Under the pieces are notes generated by a model. It did not search any database, was not told the DNA's origin, and saw only the letters and a program-made list of their open reading frames with translations. From a virus, in the IMG/VR virus record IMGVR_UViG_3300009509_000006, positions 34,059-98,058 of that record: a stretch of DNA of 64,000 bases; one strand, 5' to 3'. How positions within the stretch are numbered: position 1 is the first letter of the stretch; the number at the start of each line of letters is the position of its first letter. The position numbers were made by a program, and so were the translations under genes. This document shows positions 49,152 to 56,676 of this stretch, one piece after another.

Positions 49152-50312
49152 CTATTCAGGCAGCTTCGGGTATCGGTGCTCCAGGCCTGCACGTCGGATC
49201 AGCTTGCGGTAGAAGAAGGCATCCATCAGGTCGGCCAGGCCGAACAGCCCCTCCGGGATCTCGACGTCTTCCCACTTCAGGTTTTGCCAGCCGTCGCCGT
49301 GCGTGCGAGCCGCGATCTCGCGCCACAACACGCCACGGATCAGACCACTGAACCGAGTGTCCATGAATGGCGGCTCCGGTTTGCCAGGCTGGATCTCGAG
49401 CAGGCGCTTGGCGTAGCGCGCCAGGCCAACGCGAGTGTGGTTGTCGTAGATGTAGTAGGCCAACTGGGGCATCGTCGGGAGCTCGTCATAGAGCTCGACG
49501 TTTCGATTCGGGTGAAACTCGTTCGCCTCGTTCGACCAGAAGCCGCCGAGCATCTCGATGAACATGAGAGGCGCGTAGAATGTGTGCTGACTCCACTTCG
49601 TCAGCGCCAGGTCGTGGGCAGGGCAGACCTCGAGCCTCCGGCCACGACCGATCAAGAGCTCGCGCATATCGGATTCGCGTCCCAGCAGGCGAGCCGTCCA
49701 TAAGGCCTCGAGCAACGTCCCGAAGTCAGACTCGACTTCGAGGACAGCGTACAGATCCTGGAAGGAAGACAACGGCTCAGGGCGTCCGTCCTTGGTCTCG
49801 AAACTCGAGCCGAGTGCTATAGGGTACGCCATGAGGTACTGGACGAAAGCTCCGTAGCGGCACCGGAGCTCGCACTTCTTCTTGGAGGCGGCAAGGTCTC
49901 GAACCATGCTCTCCAAGCTTCGGCCTCGGAGACTCTGCCACACGTTCACGAGATACAGGTTTCGCGTCTCCTCGAGCAGGATGTTGCGGCAGTAGGCCTT
50001 CGCCTTCGACGGGCTCGAAGCCGCCGCAATCCAGGAAGCCCAGCGGAGCGCATCGACGACGTCGCAGCGGCGAACGGCCTTGTGGAGTCCTGAACGCCCG
50101 ATAAACGAGGCTTCACGAGCGTTGCAGGCAACGTGCAGAGCGCGCATCAGGTCCGGCCTCGGGCCCTTCGCTCCAACGTAGGCGCTTCTCCGGGCGCTCG
50201 CCAGATAGCGCCCCCCATCGCTCGCAAAGAAGTAGAACTCGTCCAGGTCGGCGACCTTGAAAGCAGGAATCGCCGCCTTCGTGGGCTGTTCGGCAAACAG
50301 GCTGGATTGCAT
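49152..50312 (-). CDS. RarA/MgsA C-terminal-domain-like protein without ATPase
   Basis: 386 residues. GLHKAVRRCDVVDALRWASW (about 76-95) and AYCRNILLEETRNLYLVNVW (about 107-126) parallel the conserved helices of the RarA/MgsA C-terminal region (KAIRRGD-x-x-AL-x-WA, then RRL-x-I-x-x-ED). PQLAYYIYDNHTRVGLARYA (about 286-305) parallels its DKHT-x-x-G segment. There is no Walker A or B, so only the tetramerisation/DNA-fork part is represented. It is the first gene after a strong promoter. Possible replication-fork accessory; the family call is by eye. Confidence 0.5.
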   Translation of the reverse strand: MQSSLFAEQPTKAAIPAFKVADLDEFYFFASDGGRYLASARRSAYVGAKGPRPDLMRALHVACNAREASFIGRSGLHKAVRRCDVVDALRWASWIAAASSPSKAKAYCRNILLEETRNLYLVNVWQSLRGRSLESMVRDLAASKKKCELRCRYGAFVQYLMAYPIALGSSFETKDGRPEPLSSFQDLYAVLEVESDFGTLLEALWTARLLGRESDMRELLIGRGRRLEVCPAHDLALTKWSQHTFYAPLMFIEMLGGFWSNEANEFHPNRNVELYDELPTMPQLAYYIYDNHTRVGLARYAKRLLEIQPGKPEPPFMDTRFSGLIRGVLWREIAARTHGDGWQNLKWEDVEIPEGLFGLADLMDAFFYRKLIRRAGLEHRYPKLPE

Positions 50313-50338
50313 CTCGACCTCCGTGTTCTGTCCGCCCA

Positions 50339-50367
50339 GCTATACCAAGTACGAAGACGATAGTCAA
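50339..50367 (-). promoter_or_regulatory. Promoter (sigma-70-like) for the RarA-like/ParB/sugar operon
   Basis: TTGACT (50367-50362), 17-bp spacer beginning ATCG and ending GG, then TATAGC (50344-50339). The leader is about 20 nt. It shares TTGACWATCG and GGTATA with the sites at 56648 and 60108. Confidence 0.75.
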
Positions 50368-50368
50368 G

Positions 50369-50620
50369 CTACAGGTGCTCTTCGAGAACCGTAGCGAGCG
50401 CGTCGCACTGAAGCGATACGAGCTTGAGCTCGGCGACTAGTTTGCGCACGAAGTCGTCCATCTCACTTGGGTCCTCCGGGTTGTAGTCCTCACCGGGGAC
50501 GCCCCTGTCTTTGATGACCTCGATCCATGATTCGAGTATCCAGTGCGCCTGGGAGACATAGCCGAGGATGATCTCTCGTCGGATTGGCAAGGAGGGCAAC
50601 CGCAGAGCATCAGTCGTCAT
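50369..50620 (-). CDS. Small hypothetical helical protein
   Basis: 83 residues, overlapping the upstream gene by eleven bases and ending two bases from a promoter. It has helical content throughout (IRREIILGYVSQAHWILESW, DDFVRKLVAELKLVSLQCDA) with an acidic loop (PGEDYNPEDPSEM). No motif or membrane segment is recognised. Its place at the end of the recombination operon does not define a role. Confidence 0.5.
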   Translation of the reverse strand: MTTDALRLPSLPIRREIILGYVSQAHWILESWIEVIKDRGVPGEDYNPEDPSEMDDFVRKLVAELKLVSLQCDALATVLEEHL

Positions 50621-51539
50621 CGTCTTCGTCCTTCTTGTGCTTCTCGATGTGCTCGATCAGGTCCACCATGTTCTTCGTGCCCCAGAGAAGCTCGGGCACT
50701 GGGTCGACGCTGTCCTTATCGATGGCGATCAGCTTGACGTCGAGGACCTTCTCGAGCGTCGCCATGTAGTGCTTGAAAGCGCTGTGGCCAGAGAAGACGC
50801 CCGCGTGGCCGGCCAGGAAGTCGGCACAGATCAGACAGAAGAGGTGCCCATTGTGGCCTTTCCGTGGAACCTCGGCTACGAGGGCGGCAGCGTCGAGGGC
50901 GTGCTCTATGATCTCATGCTGGTCCGGGAACGCATGGATCTTGGTCAGCTTCAGAGACCGGATATCAGCATCTTCCTCCTCGGTCGGAACAGGATACTTC
51001 TCTTCGTCGTCCGGGTCGTAGTCCTCATCCGCCTCGAGAGCCTTCTGGCGCTCCAGGGCCTCCTGCTTATCTCGCAGGTCCTTGTAGGCACCGATTATAG
51101 CGATGAGGTCGGCGACACTGGTGTTCTCGGCCACGTCGACCCAGTAGGCCGCGTTGGCAGATGTCAACACGGACACGAGATGGCGGCACTTCGAGATCCC
51201 GAGGTCGTAGACCCGAGCCTTTATCGCAGGGTCAATGTCGTGCCGGACCTCGATCACCCAGTAGATCTTGCGCAGGAATCTGGTCTTCGAGGGCGCATAT
51301 CCCAACTCCGCCAGAGCCCACTCCTCATCGGTATCGTAGCCCCACAGCGTGACGATACTGTCGTTGTCAGGGTCGTTATCGATCGGGGTGTCGTAGACCA
51401 GGTACAGGAGCCTGGCCATGTCGACGTAGCTGCGCTCGATCTGACGCACCAGAGAGACAGCCTCTTTCCGGATCTGCGCAGCCCATTCCTTCGACCCGAT
51501 CTTGGGACCATCAACAACGGAGTCCAGTTCGGCATTCAT
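50610..51539 (-). CDS. Hypothetical acidic protein of the recombination operon
   Basis: 309 residues from ATG 51539, three bases after the RuvC-like stop; GTG 51545 is an alternative. The N-terminal 130 residues are helical with conserved-looking aromatics (AQIRKEAVSLVRQIERSYVD, MARLLYLVYDTPIDND, WALAELGYAPSKTRFLRKIY). A Glu/Asp/Pro linker follows (about 165-190). Then comes GHNGHLFCLICADFLAGHAG (about 235-254), with two Cys and two His that could bind zinc. The C-terminus is a D/E/K-rich tail. Function unknown. Confidence 0.6.
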   Translation of the reverse strand: MNAELDSVVDGPKIGSKEWAAQIRKEAVSLVRQIERSYVDMARLLYLVYDTPIDNDPDNDSIVTLWGYDTDEEWALAELGYAPSKTRFLRKIYWVIEVRHDIDPAIKARVYDLGISKCRHLVSVLTSANAAYWVDVAENTSVADLIAIIGAYKDLRDKQEALERQKALEADEDYDPDDEEKYPVPTEEEDADIRSLKLTKIHAFPDQHEIIEHALDAAALVAEVPRKGHNGHLFCLICADFLAGHAGVFSGHSAFKHYMATLEKVLDVKLIAIDKDSVDPVPELLWGTKNMVDLIEHIEKHKKDEDDDD

Positions 51540-51541
51540 GC

Positions 51542-52129
51542 TCACACCCCGCACAGGCGCTTTACGCTCAAGAACCCCTGGGAGTGCCGCTGCGCCCAGA
51601 TAGCGGCTCCCGCGTCGTACATATGCTCGCGATGCGTCTTCGCGATCTTCAGTATCATCCCGTGCACAGATTCTGGAAGCCGCGAGGCCTCCACGAAGGC
51701 GTCCGCGACCTCTTGCTTCGAAGCGCTCTGCTTGCCGCACATCACGATCTTCAGCCGCTGAGGCGTGATCTCGTACACGGGGAGCTCGTGCGTCTCTGCC
51801 CACGATCCAACTGCGCCCCAGGCGAGGCCGAGCAAAGACGCCGACCGAGCGCTCTGCGAGCCCGCCGGGGCTTCTGGAAACACCGCACGAATCCCGGACC
51901 ACTCGGCCAGGATCTGGTTGAGCTCGCGCGTGATGAACTGAACTCCCTCGAGGTTCTTGCGCGCAACGCTGGCATTCGGGGCAAGGTCCTTGTGGTTCCG
52001 GATCAACCCGAAGGCCTCATAGTGCAGAGCGTTGCGCCCCAGGCGAGCTACACACCAGCCGAACTTGCGGTAGGCGGGGTCGAGGCCGAGCAAGCGGACG
52101 GGGCTATCGGAACCGGGCACGGATAGCAT
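51542..52129 (-). CDS. RuvC-like Holliday junction resolvase
   Basis: 195 residues from ATG 52129, which lies 26 bases inside the preceding gene. RLLGLDPAYRKFGWCVARL (about 12-30) holds the first catalytic Asp. AVFPEAPAGSQSARSASLLG (about 81-100) holds the catalytic Glu followed by the RuvC-type helix. VYEITPQRLKIVMCGKQSAS-KQEV (about 117-140) and the HMYDAGAAIWAQ block near the end supply the last Asp. Substrate branched DNA during recombination or packaging is expected. Confidence 0.75.
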   Translation of the reverse strand: MLSVPGSDSPVRLLGLDPAYRKFGWCVARLGRNALHYEAFGLIRNHKDLAPNASVARKNLEGVQFITRELNQILAEWSGIRAVFPEAPAGSQSARSASLLGLAWGAVGSWAETHELPVYEITPQRLKIVMCGKQSASKQEVADAFVEASRLPESVHGMILKIAKTHREHMYDAGAAIWAQRHSQGFLSVKRLCGV

Positions 52130-52445
52130 CTTCGTCCTCGAACTTGCGGGAGGTAATCGCCAGGCCGAGCAAGAGCTGGTCGGCGTCCTTGATCGAAGCG
52201 AGCTTGCCGTCCGCGTTCTGCCGGAGCGGCTCGCCCCGCTCGTCACCTACGTCGGCGATGAAGTCCAGGAATTCGGGCTTGTGCCCGATCCCAGACACGT
52301 CGTAGAGGTAGCACCACGAGCAGACATAGCCCTTCGGGTCCTGCACACGGAACCGGGCCAGGACCTCGTGGCAATGGTCGCACTCGAACGGCGCGGGTAG
52401 GGGGGTCAACTCGACGGGCAGGAGGATCGGTTTACGGAGTCGCAA
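52104..52445 (-). CDS. Small zinc-knuckle protein
   Basis: 113 residues from TTG 52445, chosen because GGAGG lies six bases upstream; earlier in-frame starts fall deep inside the nuclease gene. FECDHCHEVLARF (about 20-32) and YVCSWCYLYDVSG (about 38-50) give a CxxC...CxxC zinc site. The rest is acidic and helical (FLDFIADVGDERG, KDADQLLLGLAITSRKFEDE). It overlaps both neighbours. Perhaps a nuclease accessory factor; no family named. Confidence 0.5.
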   Translation of the reverse strand: MRLRKPILLPVELTPLPAPFECDHCHEVLARFRVQDPKGYVCSWCYLYDVSGIGHKPEFLDFIADVGDERGEPLRQNADGKLASIKDADQLLLGLAITSRKFEDEDAIRARFR

Positions 52446-53382
52446 AGCACACCTCCGAAGATGCGCAGTCCTTGGCAAGATTGCACGTTGGATTCGCACA
52501 GACACGCTTCGGGAGCCCCTCACCACTATGCAGGTGCTCGCGCATCTGGCGCAGAGATTCCCAGCGGCGCTCGGTCAATGCCTCGTCGAACTCGATCTCC
52601 TGCGCGTGCAAGGCCTTCAGGCCGTTTGCGCCCTTGTTCCAATACAGGATCAGAGCCCACGAAGTGCCAGTCAGGCGCATGTAGCAGTTGGCCTGGATCA
52701 CGTGCTCGACCTTCGGGCGATGGCGCACCTTCCAGAAGCCGAGGTCCGAGATCGATTTGACCTCAAGAATGCCCCAGCCCTTGCGCCAGGGGAGGTAGAT
52801 GAGTCCATCGGGGTGTCCGCCAATCATGATCTCGGCATCACCGTACCAGGACTCCTTGTACGTGAAGGCCGGGGCGCCACTCGGTCCAGGCTCCTTGCCG
52901 CACTGCTCACATTGGAGCGGGCAGGTGCGCAAGGAAGTCAGGCGCACAGCCATGAGACGCTCCAGCTCCTGTTGGAGATCCGGGGATCCCGCCACCTTTC
53001 GCACATTGCGGATCAAGCGGATCTGGCGTCGTCCCTCGAGGTTGAGGCCGCCGTGTCGATGCCCACAACGATTGCACTTCCAGATTCCGTAGAGGCAGCC
53101 GGCACTGGCAAGGATCACATTCTGGACAGCCCAATGCAGCGCAGTGCCATGCAGGAAGATCAGCGAGAGGTCCGCACCCGCGGTGCCTGGGACGAGATTC
53201 CCATCCCGAACACCAATCACGTGCTGGCGTGCGCACAGGTACGGCAGGGACGAGACACGCAGCCATTCCGTACCCGTCATGGGCGTGATATCGCGAGCAC
53301 GGCTCTCAAGCAGGGCTCGGCCGACTAGCTCTTCGAAAGAGCTCGGCGACGTCGCCGCCGTGAGAAGATCCTTCGTATCCAT
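52432..53382 (-). CDS. PD-(D/E)XK exonuclease, Cas4/RecB-like
   Basis: 316 residues from ATG 53382 (GGAG six bases upstream; GTG/ATG at 53388 is close by). The nuclease core has HGTALHWAVQNVI (His), IGGHPDGLIYL (Asp, about 190-200), WGILEVKSIS (E-x-K, about 207-216) and VIQANCYMRLTG (Gln-motif). An insertion with CNRCGHRHG and CPLQCEQCG adds zinc knuckles. The C-terminus has C-x5-C-x5-C-x5-C spacing (VCANPTCNLAKDCASSEVC), reminiscent of the Cas4/AddB iron-sulfur cluster. No CRISPR array or cas genes are present, so it serves phage recombination or DNA end processing. Confidence 0.75.
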   Translation of the reverse strand: MDTKDLLTAATSPSSFEELVGRALLESRARDITPMTGTEWLRVSSLPYLCARQHVIGVRDGNLVPGTAGADLSLIFLHGTALHWAVQNVILASAGCLYGIWKCNRCGHRHGGLNLEGRRQIRLIRNVRKVAGSPDLQQELERLMAVRLTSLRTCPLQCEQCGKEPGPSGAPAFTYKESWYGDAEIMIGGHPDGLIYLPWRKGWGILEVKSISDLGFWKVRHRPKVEHVIQANCYMRLTGTSWALILYWNKGANGLKALHAQEIEFDEALTERRWESLRQMREHLHSGEGLPKRVCANPTCNLAKDCASSEVCFATP

Positions 53383-53669
53383 CCCCATCTCCGTCTCTTT
53401 GGCCCGATCACCTCAATGGCGTGCTGCATGACCTCCACCCCGGCCCGCAACAATTGCACAGCATGCGTCTTGGTGAGCAGGACCCCGCAATTATAGCACA
53501 CCCAGGCGGCTTCCTCCCAGGACAACGTGTCACCGCAAGCCTCGCAAACGAAGCAAACACGTAGCTTTCCGTCTTTCTCGTACAGGTGGGGGCGGCAATT
53601 CGGAGCCGAGCCAGGCGGATTGACACCATTCATCAGCTCGGCGATCGTCGGGCGGCGCCTCTCATTCAT
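53325..53669 (-). CDS. Zinc-ribbon protein with arginine-rich tail
   Basis: 114 residues. CFVCEACGDTLSWEEAAWVC (about 39-58) followed by YNCG forms a zinc ribbon. A helical part is followed by a strongly basic end (PKRRRWGWIRRIFSRRRRRR). The 3' end overlaps the Cas4-like start by 58 bases and the 5' end overlaps its upstream neighbour by eight, so the basic tail is encoded in an overlap. Possibly nucleic-acid binding; function unknown. Confidence 0.55.
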   Translation of the reverse strand: MNERRRPTIAELMNGVNPPGSAPNCRPHLYEKDGKLRVCFVCEACGDTLSWEEAAWVCYNCGVLLTKTHAVQLLRAGVEVMQHAIEVIGPKRRRWGWIRRIFSRRRRRRALSKS

Positions 53670-54177
53670 AGCTCACCTTGCCACAACGACGGCAAACGAC
53701 CGCCCAGTTACCAGGCATGCCCCGGACTTCCAGCGCGTGCTCGCATTCGTCTTCGGAGTCCTCTGTGCCAAAGTCAACAGCCCCGAGGGGGAGAAGGATC
53801 CAATCGGAATCGCCCATGTCCCGTTCGAACGTGATACCCACCGCTGGAATCTTGCCCTCCCGTTTGGCCGCACGAGTTACCTTCTTGAGCCAAGCGTACT
53901 TGATCGAGATCGACTCGCGCGTCGTCGATTTGTGCTCCAGGTGCAGTGTGTCGCTGGTCACGTCTGCACCCGCAGTCTCCTCGGGCGCACCGAATGTCTT
54001 CGCGCGGGGGCGAACACGGGGGTAGTTGCGGTGTGGCAACTCGATGACCGCACCGGAGGCCTTGAGCGTGTGGCCACCGGTCTTCTTCGCGAAGCGCTCC
54101 TCATGATGGCGCGTGTCCCGAATGAGCTTCGCCTGCAGCCACTTCGGAATCGCCGAGTCGTCAGACTTCCTTGACAT
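53662..54177 (-). CDS. Putative PD-(D/E)XK Holliday-junction resolvase-like protein
   Basis: 171 residues from ATG 54177; the longer start at 54234 falls inside two upstream genes. LHLEHKSTTRESISIKYAWL (about 81-100) and KKVTRAAKREGKIPAVGITF (about 101-120) match a common phage resolvase-like nuclease pattern in which an (E/Q)-x-K motif is followed by SIS/SFS, a helix and REGK-x-P-x-x-x-x-x-F. The C-terminus has CEHALEV...VVCRRCG, a possible zinc site. Substrate branched or replicative DNA is likely; this would be the second resolvase in the operon. Confidence 0.55.
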   Translation of the reverse strand: MSRKSDDSAIPKWLQAKLIRDTRHHEERFAKKTGGHTLKASGAVIELPHRNYPRVRPRAKTFGAPEETAGADVTSDTLHLEHKSTTRESISIKYAWLKKVTRAAKREGKIPAVGITFERDMGDSDWILLPLGAVDFGTEDSEDECEHALEVRGMPGNWAVVCRRCGKVSYE

Positions 54178-54343
54178 GGCTCGCTTTGCACTTCGGGCAG
54201 GTGTAGCGCCACAGCACGGGGGTAGCCCAGACACTCTCTGGGTCGGGCTCGCCGAACATCGGGACTTGGCACTTCGAGCAGAGTTCGCTGTCTGGGCAGT
54301 TCAGGCTCTCCCCAACTCTATCAGGTCCACCCTCACCTGCCAT
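54161..54343 (-). CDS. Small zinc-ribbon protein
   Basis: 60 residues from ATG 54343 (GGAG five bases upstream). LNCPDSELCSKCQVPMFG (about 15-32) and WRYTCPKCKASHVKEV at the end give CxxC pairs of a zinc ribbon. The first 43 bases overlap the end of the recombinase gene and the last 17 the resolvase start. Such tiny ribbons are common in phage replication clusters; function unknown. Confidence 0.5.
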   Translation of the reverse strand: MAGEGGPDRVGESLNCPDSELCSKCQVPMFGEPDPESVWATPVLWRYTCPKCKASHVKEV

Positions 54344-55563
54344 TTCAACTCCGGGTCCGCCTCCAACGCCTCCTTCACCGAATTCATGTTCGGGAACTCT
54401 CGCTCGCGGTACACCCAGGGGCTCGATTTGTTGTCCGGGTTCTTCTTCGCGATCAATCCGAACTTCCTGGCCTTCGAGAACATCCATGCTTCGTCCCCCA
54501 CATCTCCCATCTTCTTGTGTTGGGTGTCGTAGAACACGATGTCGAACGAGCCTTTCGCCCTGGGCCGGTTCGTCTTGTTCTTCGTCACCCGGAAGTTAGC
54601 CGTGCAGAATGGCGCAAAATCGAACGTCTCCTCGCTGTACTTATCCGGGTACGTGACTTTCGAATACCGGACCTCGGTGCAGGCAGCATACTGCGCCATC
54701 TTGCCTCCAACCTTGTCCTCAGGATTGCCGTAAGTCTGGCCGATCTTCACACGGGTCTGATTCGAGCAGAGCAGCGTCGGCAAGCGGGAACCCTTTCGCC
54801 GAATCGCCAGCATGCCCGACAGGAACTTGCGCGTACCCCTCGAGATCAGCTTCGCCTGGAGCGCCACCTCGTCCTTGCCGACCGAGACGTCGGTCTCCTT
54901 GTCCGGCACGAGCAGAGCCAGCGAGTCGATCACCACAAGGTCCACATGCCCCGTGCGGAGGAACAGGTCGCTCGCATCGACGCCCAACTCCCCGATCTCG
55001 GGCTCCATGAGCATCAGATTCTCGAGGTCGACACCGCACCGGGCTGCCCATGTGGGATCCCAGTCATTCTCGACAGTGATCAGAGCGACCACCGCGCCTC
55101 TCGAGGCCGAACACGCGCAGTATTTCAGGGGCTGACAGCAGATGGAGCAACACTGTTGCACCGAAGCAATAGAGTGGAGCAGCGTGTAGGTCTTCGCCGC
55201 GCCGGGGTCCCCGTACACAACGTGAAGCTTGCCAGCTTCCCAACCACCCTCGAGGGCGAAGTCGAGCGGAACGATGCCCGAAGGCCAACGAAGACGATGC
55301 GTCGCGGTAACATCACTGGCGATGTGCACGACATTCTTGCCGTAGGCCGGTTTGAGCGTCTTCGCCACGCCCTGGACGATATCACGGGGGCTCGCAGCCT
55401 CCAGCTTGGGCTCGTCCTTCTTGGACTTCTTCTTGGCCTTGGGTTTGGCCTTGGCCTTCGGTTTCGCCTTGGCCTTCTTTGTCTTCTTGGGCTCCTCGAC
55501 CTCTTCGAGCTCAGAAAGGCTTTCGGCCTTTGGCGAATCGTCTGATTTCTTTGACTTCGGCAT
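54301..55563 (-). CDS. RecA/UvsX-like recombinase
   Basis: 420 residues. Walker A GDPGAAKT at 118-125, catalytic-type E165 in LITVENDWDP, and Walker B VDLVVIDSLALL (about 207-218), then a RecA-like L1/L2 core (SNQTRVKIGQTYGNPEDKVG). Two oddities: the N-terminus (26-50) is a lysine/alanine/proline repeat (KKAKAKPKAKAKPKAKKKSK), and a seven-Cys insert (CCSICCQPLKYCAC, 138-151) lies between Walker A and E165. The Cys cluster may bind metal. It should form filaments on single-stranded DNA for recombination-dependent replication. Confidence 0.85.
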   Translation of the reverse strand: MPKSKKSDDSPKAESLSELEEVEEPKKTKKAKAKPKAKAKPKAKKKSKKDEPKLEAASPRDIVQGVAKTLKPAYGKNVVHIASDVTATHRLRWPSGIVPLDFALEGGWEAGKLHVVYGDPGAAKTYTLLHSIASVQQCCSICCQPLKYCACSASRGAVVALITVENDWDPTWAARCGVDLENLMLMEPEIGELGVDASDLFLRTGHVDLVVIDSLALLVPDKETDVSVGKDEVALQAKLISRGTRKFLSGMLAIRRKGSRLPTLLCSNQTRVKIGQTYGNPEDKVGGKMAQYAACTEVRYSKVTYPDKYSEETFDFAPFCTANFRVTKNKTNRPRAKGSFDIVFYDTQHKKMGDVGDEAWMFSKARKFGLIAKKNPDNKSSPWVYREREFPNMNSVKEALEADPELKWQVRVDLIELGRA

Positions 55564-55834
55564 CCAGCCGCTCCTTGACGATATTCTTCACGAATGCGAA
55601 CACCTCGGCGTGCTCTTCTGGGTAGCAGGGCATCTCGATCCCGACGAGCACGCGAACGCTCTCGTACTGCCCGATCCCGAATGTACCGCCGAGCTCGAGC
55701 TTCACCCGGGCAGGCTCGCTCTGAAACACGGAGACCTCGAGCGGCTCCTGAGACACCTCCTGCTTCTGCGTCTTCCCGTATCGGGTCAACGTGCGCTCCA
55801 CGAGCAGAGTTGACGATTCTCGTTTCTCACCCAT
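55511..55834 (-). CDS. Conserved hypothetical phage protein of the recombination operon
   Basis: 107 residues from ATG 55834 (TGATG with the HTH gene; AGGAGG upstream). The core VKLELGGTFGIGQYESVRVL and VGIEMPCYPEEHAEVFAFVK (about 42-81) follows a pattern seen in small proteins beside phage replication genes (beta strands with N-x-G-x-YES-x-x-I/V, then a helix with x-x-V-x-x-x-L). Its last 53 bases overlap the recombinase start. Biochemical role unknown to me. Confidence 0.6.
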   Translation of the reverse strand: MGEKRESSTLLVERTLTRYGKTQKQEVSQEPLEVSVFQSEPARVKLELGGTFGIGQYESVRVLVGIEMPCYPEEHAEVFAFVKNIVKERLDAEVKEIRRFAKGRKPF

Positions 55835-56628
55835 CATTCCTCCTTGGAGGCGACCACCGAGGCCCCCCAGACCTGCAGCTGCCCCCATCTTTCGTGAATG
55901 TCCTCGTAGAGCGACTGCCACTTCGCCTCTCCTCGAATGCAGTCGCCCTTCTCCTCGAAGGCCGTCTTTGCGGCCAGAATCATCTTCGACGTGTACAGGC
56001 GCTGCCCACCACCAGATCGGAGCGGAGTCGTCGGGATGCGCTGCTGCATCTCGAGCGCGATCACAGCATCCCGGGTACGGTTGAGCGCCTCAGCGAACAT
56101 TCGGATCCGGAACAAGCGCTCGGCCTTCACCGTCCCGTCCGCGTACCGGACACGCACCAGTGCGACTGGCGTGCGTGTCTTTCGACGTGTGTTCGAGGGC
56201 GGCGTGAACGTGCGGACGATCGATTCCACCATGTCAGGGGTGTAGACCCGATCGCCACGGCGTGATCGCAGCGGCGTGCTCTTGATCCGACCCTCCCGTA
56301 TCCAGGCACGAACGGACTGGATCGAGCGGCCGAGCACCGCGGCGAGCACCCCGACCGTATAAGCGGGGCCTTTGACCTCGCGACCGTCCGGGTAGAAGGC
56401 CACGTCCACTACCTTCCATCCCCGGTTCTTCGTGCTCACCAAGGAAGCCTGGCGCTGTTTCGTGCGCTCCACCCGTGCCGAGTCTTTGCGCCTCTTGCGG
56501 GAGTCACGATTGCGCTTGAGCACCTTCGCCCTATACGCCGGGTCGCTCTGGTACCTATCCCGGCGCTCGCGATTGAAGCCATCACGATGGCGCTCGTACC
56601 AAACTGCAAATGTCCAATCCGAAGACAT
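55834..56628 (-). CDS. Double MerR-like helix-turn-helix DNA-binding protein
   Basis: 264 residues from ATG 56628, just after a strong promoter. The N-terminus is very basic (RERRDRYQSDPAYRAKVLKR, RDSRKRRKDSARVERTK). Two similar winged-HTH units follow: YTVGVLAAVLGRSIQSVRAW-IREGRIKSTPLRS...RVYTPDM (about 89-140) and FRIRMFAEALNRTRDAVIAL-EMQQRIPTTPLRS...RLYTSKM (about 175-225). The shared (I/R)-x-x-TPLRS-x-x-G-x-R-x-YT wing shows internal duplication. A transcription regulator or origin-binding protein is likely; as first gene of the recombination operon it may control it. Confidence 0.7.
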   Translation of the reverse strand: MSSDWTFAVWYERHRDGFNRERRDRYQSDPAYRAKVLKRNRDSRKRRKDSARVERTKQRQASLVSTKNRGWKVVDVAFYPDGREVKGPAYTVGVLAAVLGRSIQSVRAWIREGRIKSTPLRSRRGDRVYTPDMVESIVRTFTPPSNTRRKTRTPVALVRVRYADGTVKAERLFRIRMFAEALNRTRDAVIALEMQQRIPTTPLRSGGGQRLYTSKMILAAKTAFEEKGDCIRGEAKWQSLYEDIHERWGQLQVWGASVVASKEE

Positions 56629-56647
56629 ATCGTGACCCCTCACCCCT

Positions 56648-56676
56648 GTTATACCGCGTAGAGACGCGATTGTCAA
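56648..56676 (-). promoter_or_regulatory. Promoter (strong sigma-70-like) for the recombination operon
   Basis: Perfect TTGACA (56676-56671), 17-bp spacer beginning ATCG and ending GG, then TATAAC (56653-56648). It overlaps the last codon and stop of the helicase gene. The leader to ATG 56628 is about 13 nt. Confidence 0.85.

Noticed and set aside
49151-49152. Integrase or attachment site
   Set aside because: No tyrosine or serine recombinase motif was found anywhere in the window, so no evidence of a temperate module.
52432-53382. Cas4 as evidence of a phage CRISPR system
   Set aside because: No repeats with spacers, Cas1 or Cas2 nearby; Cas4-like nucleases are common in phage recombination operons.
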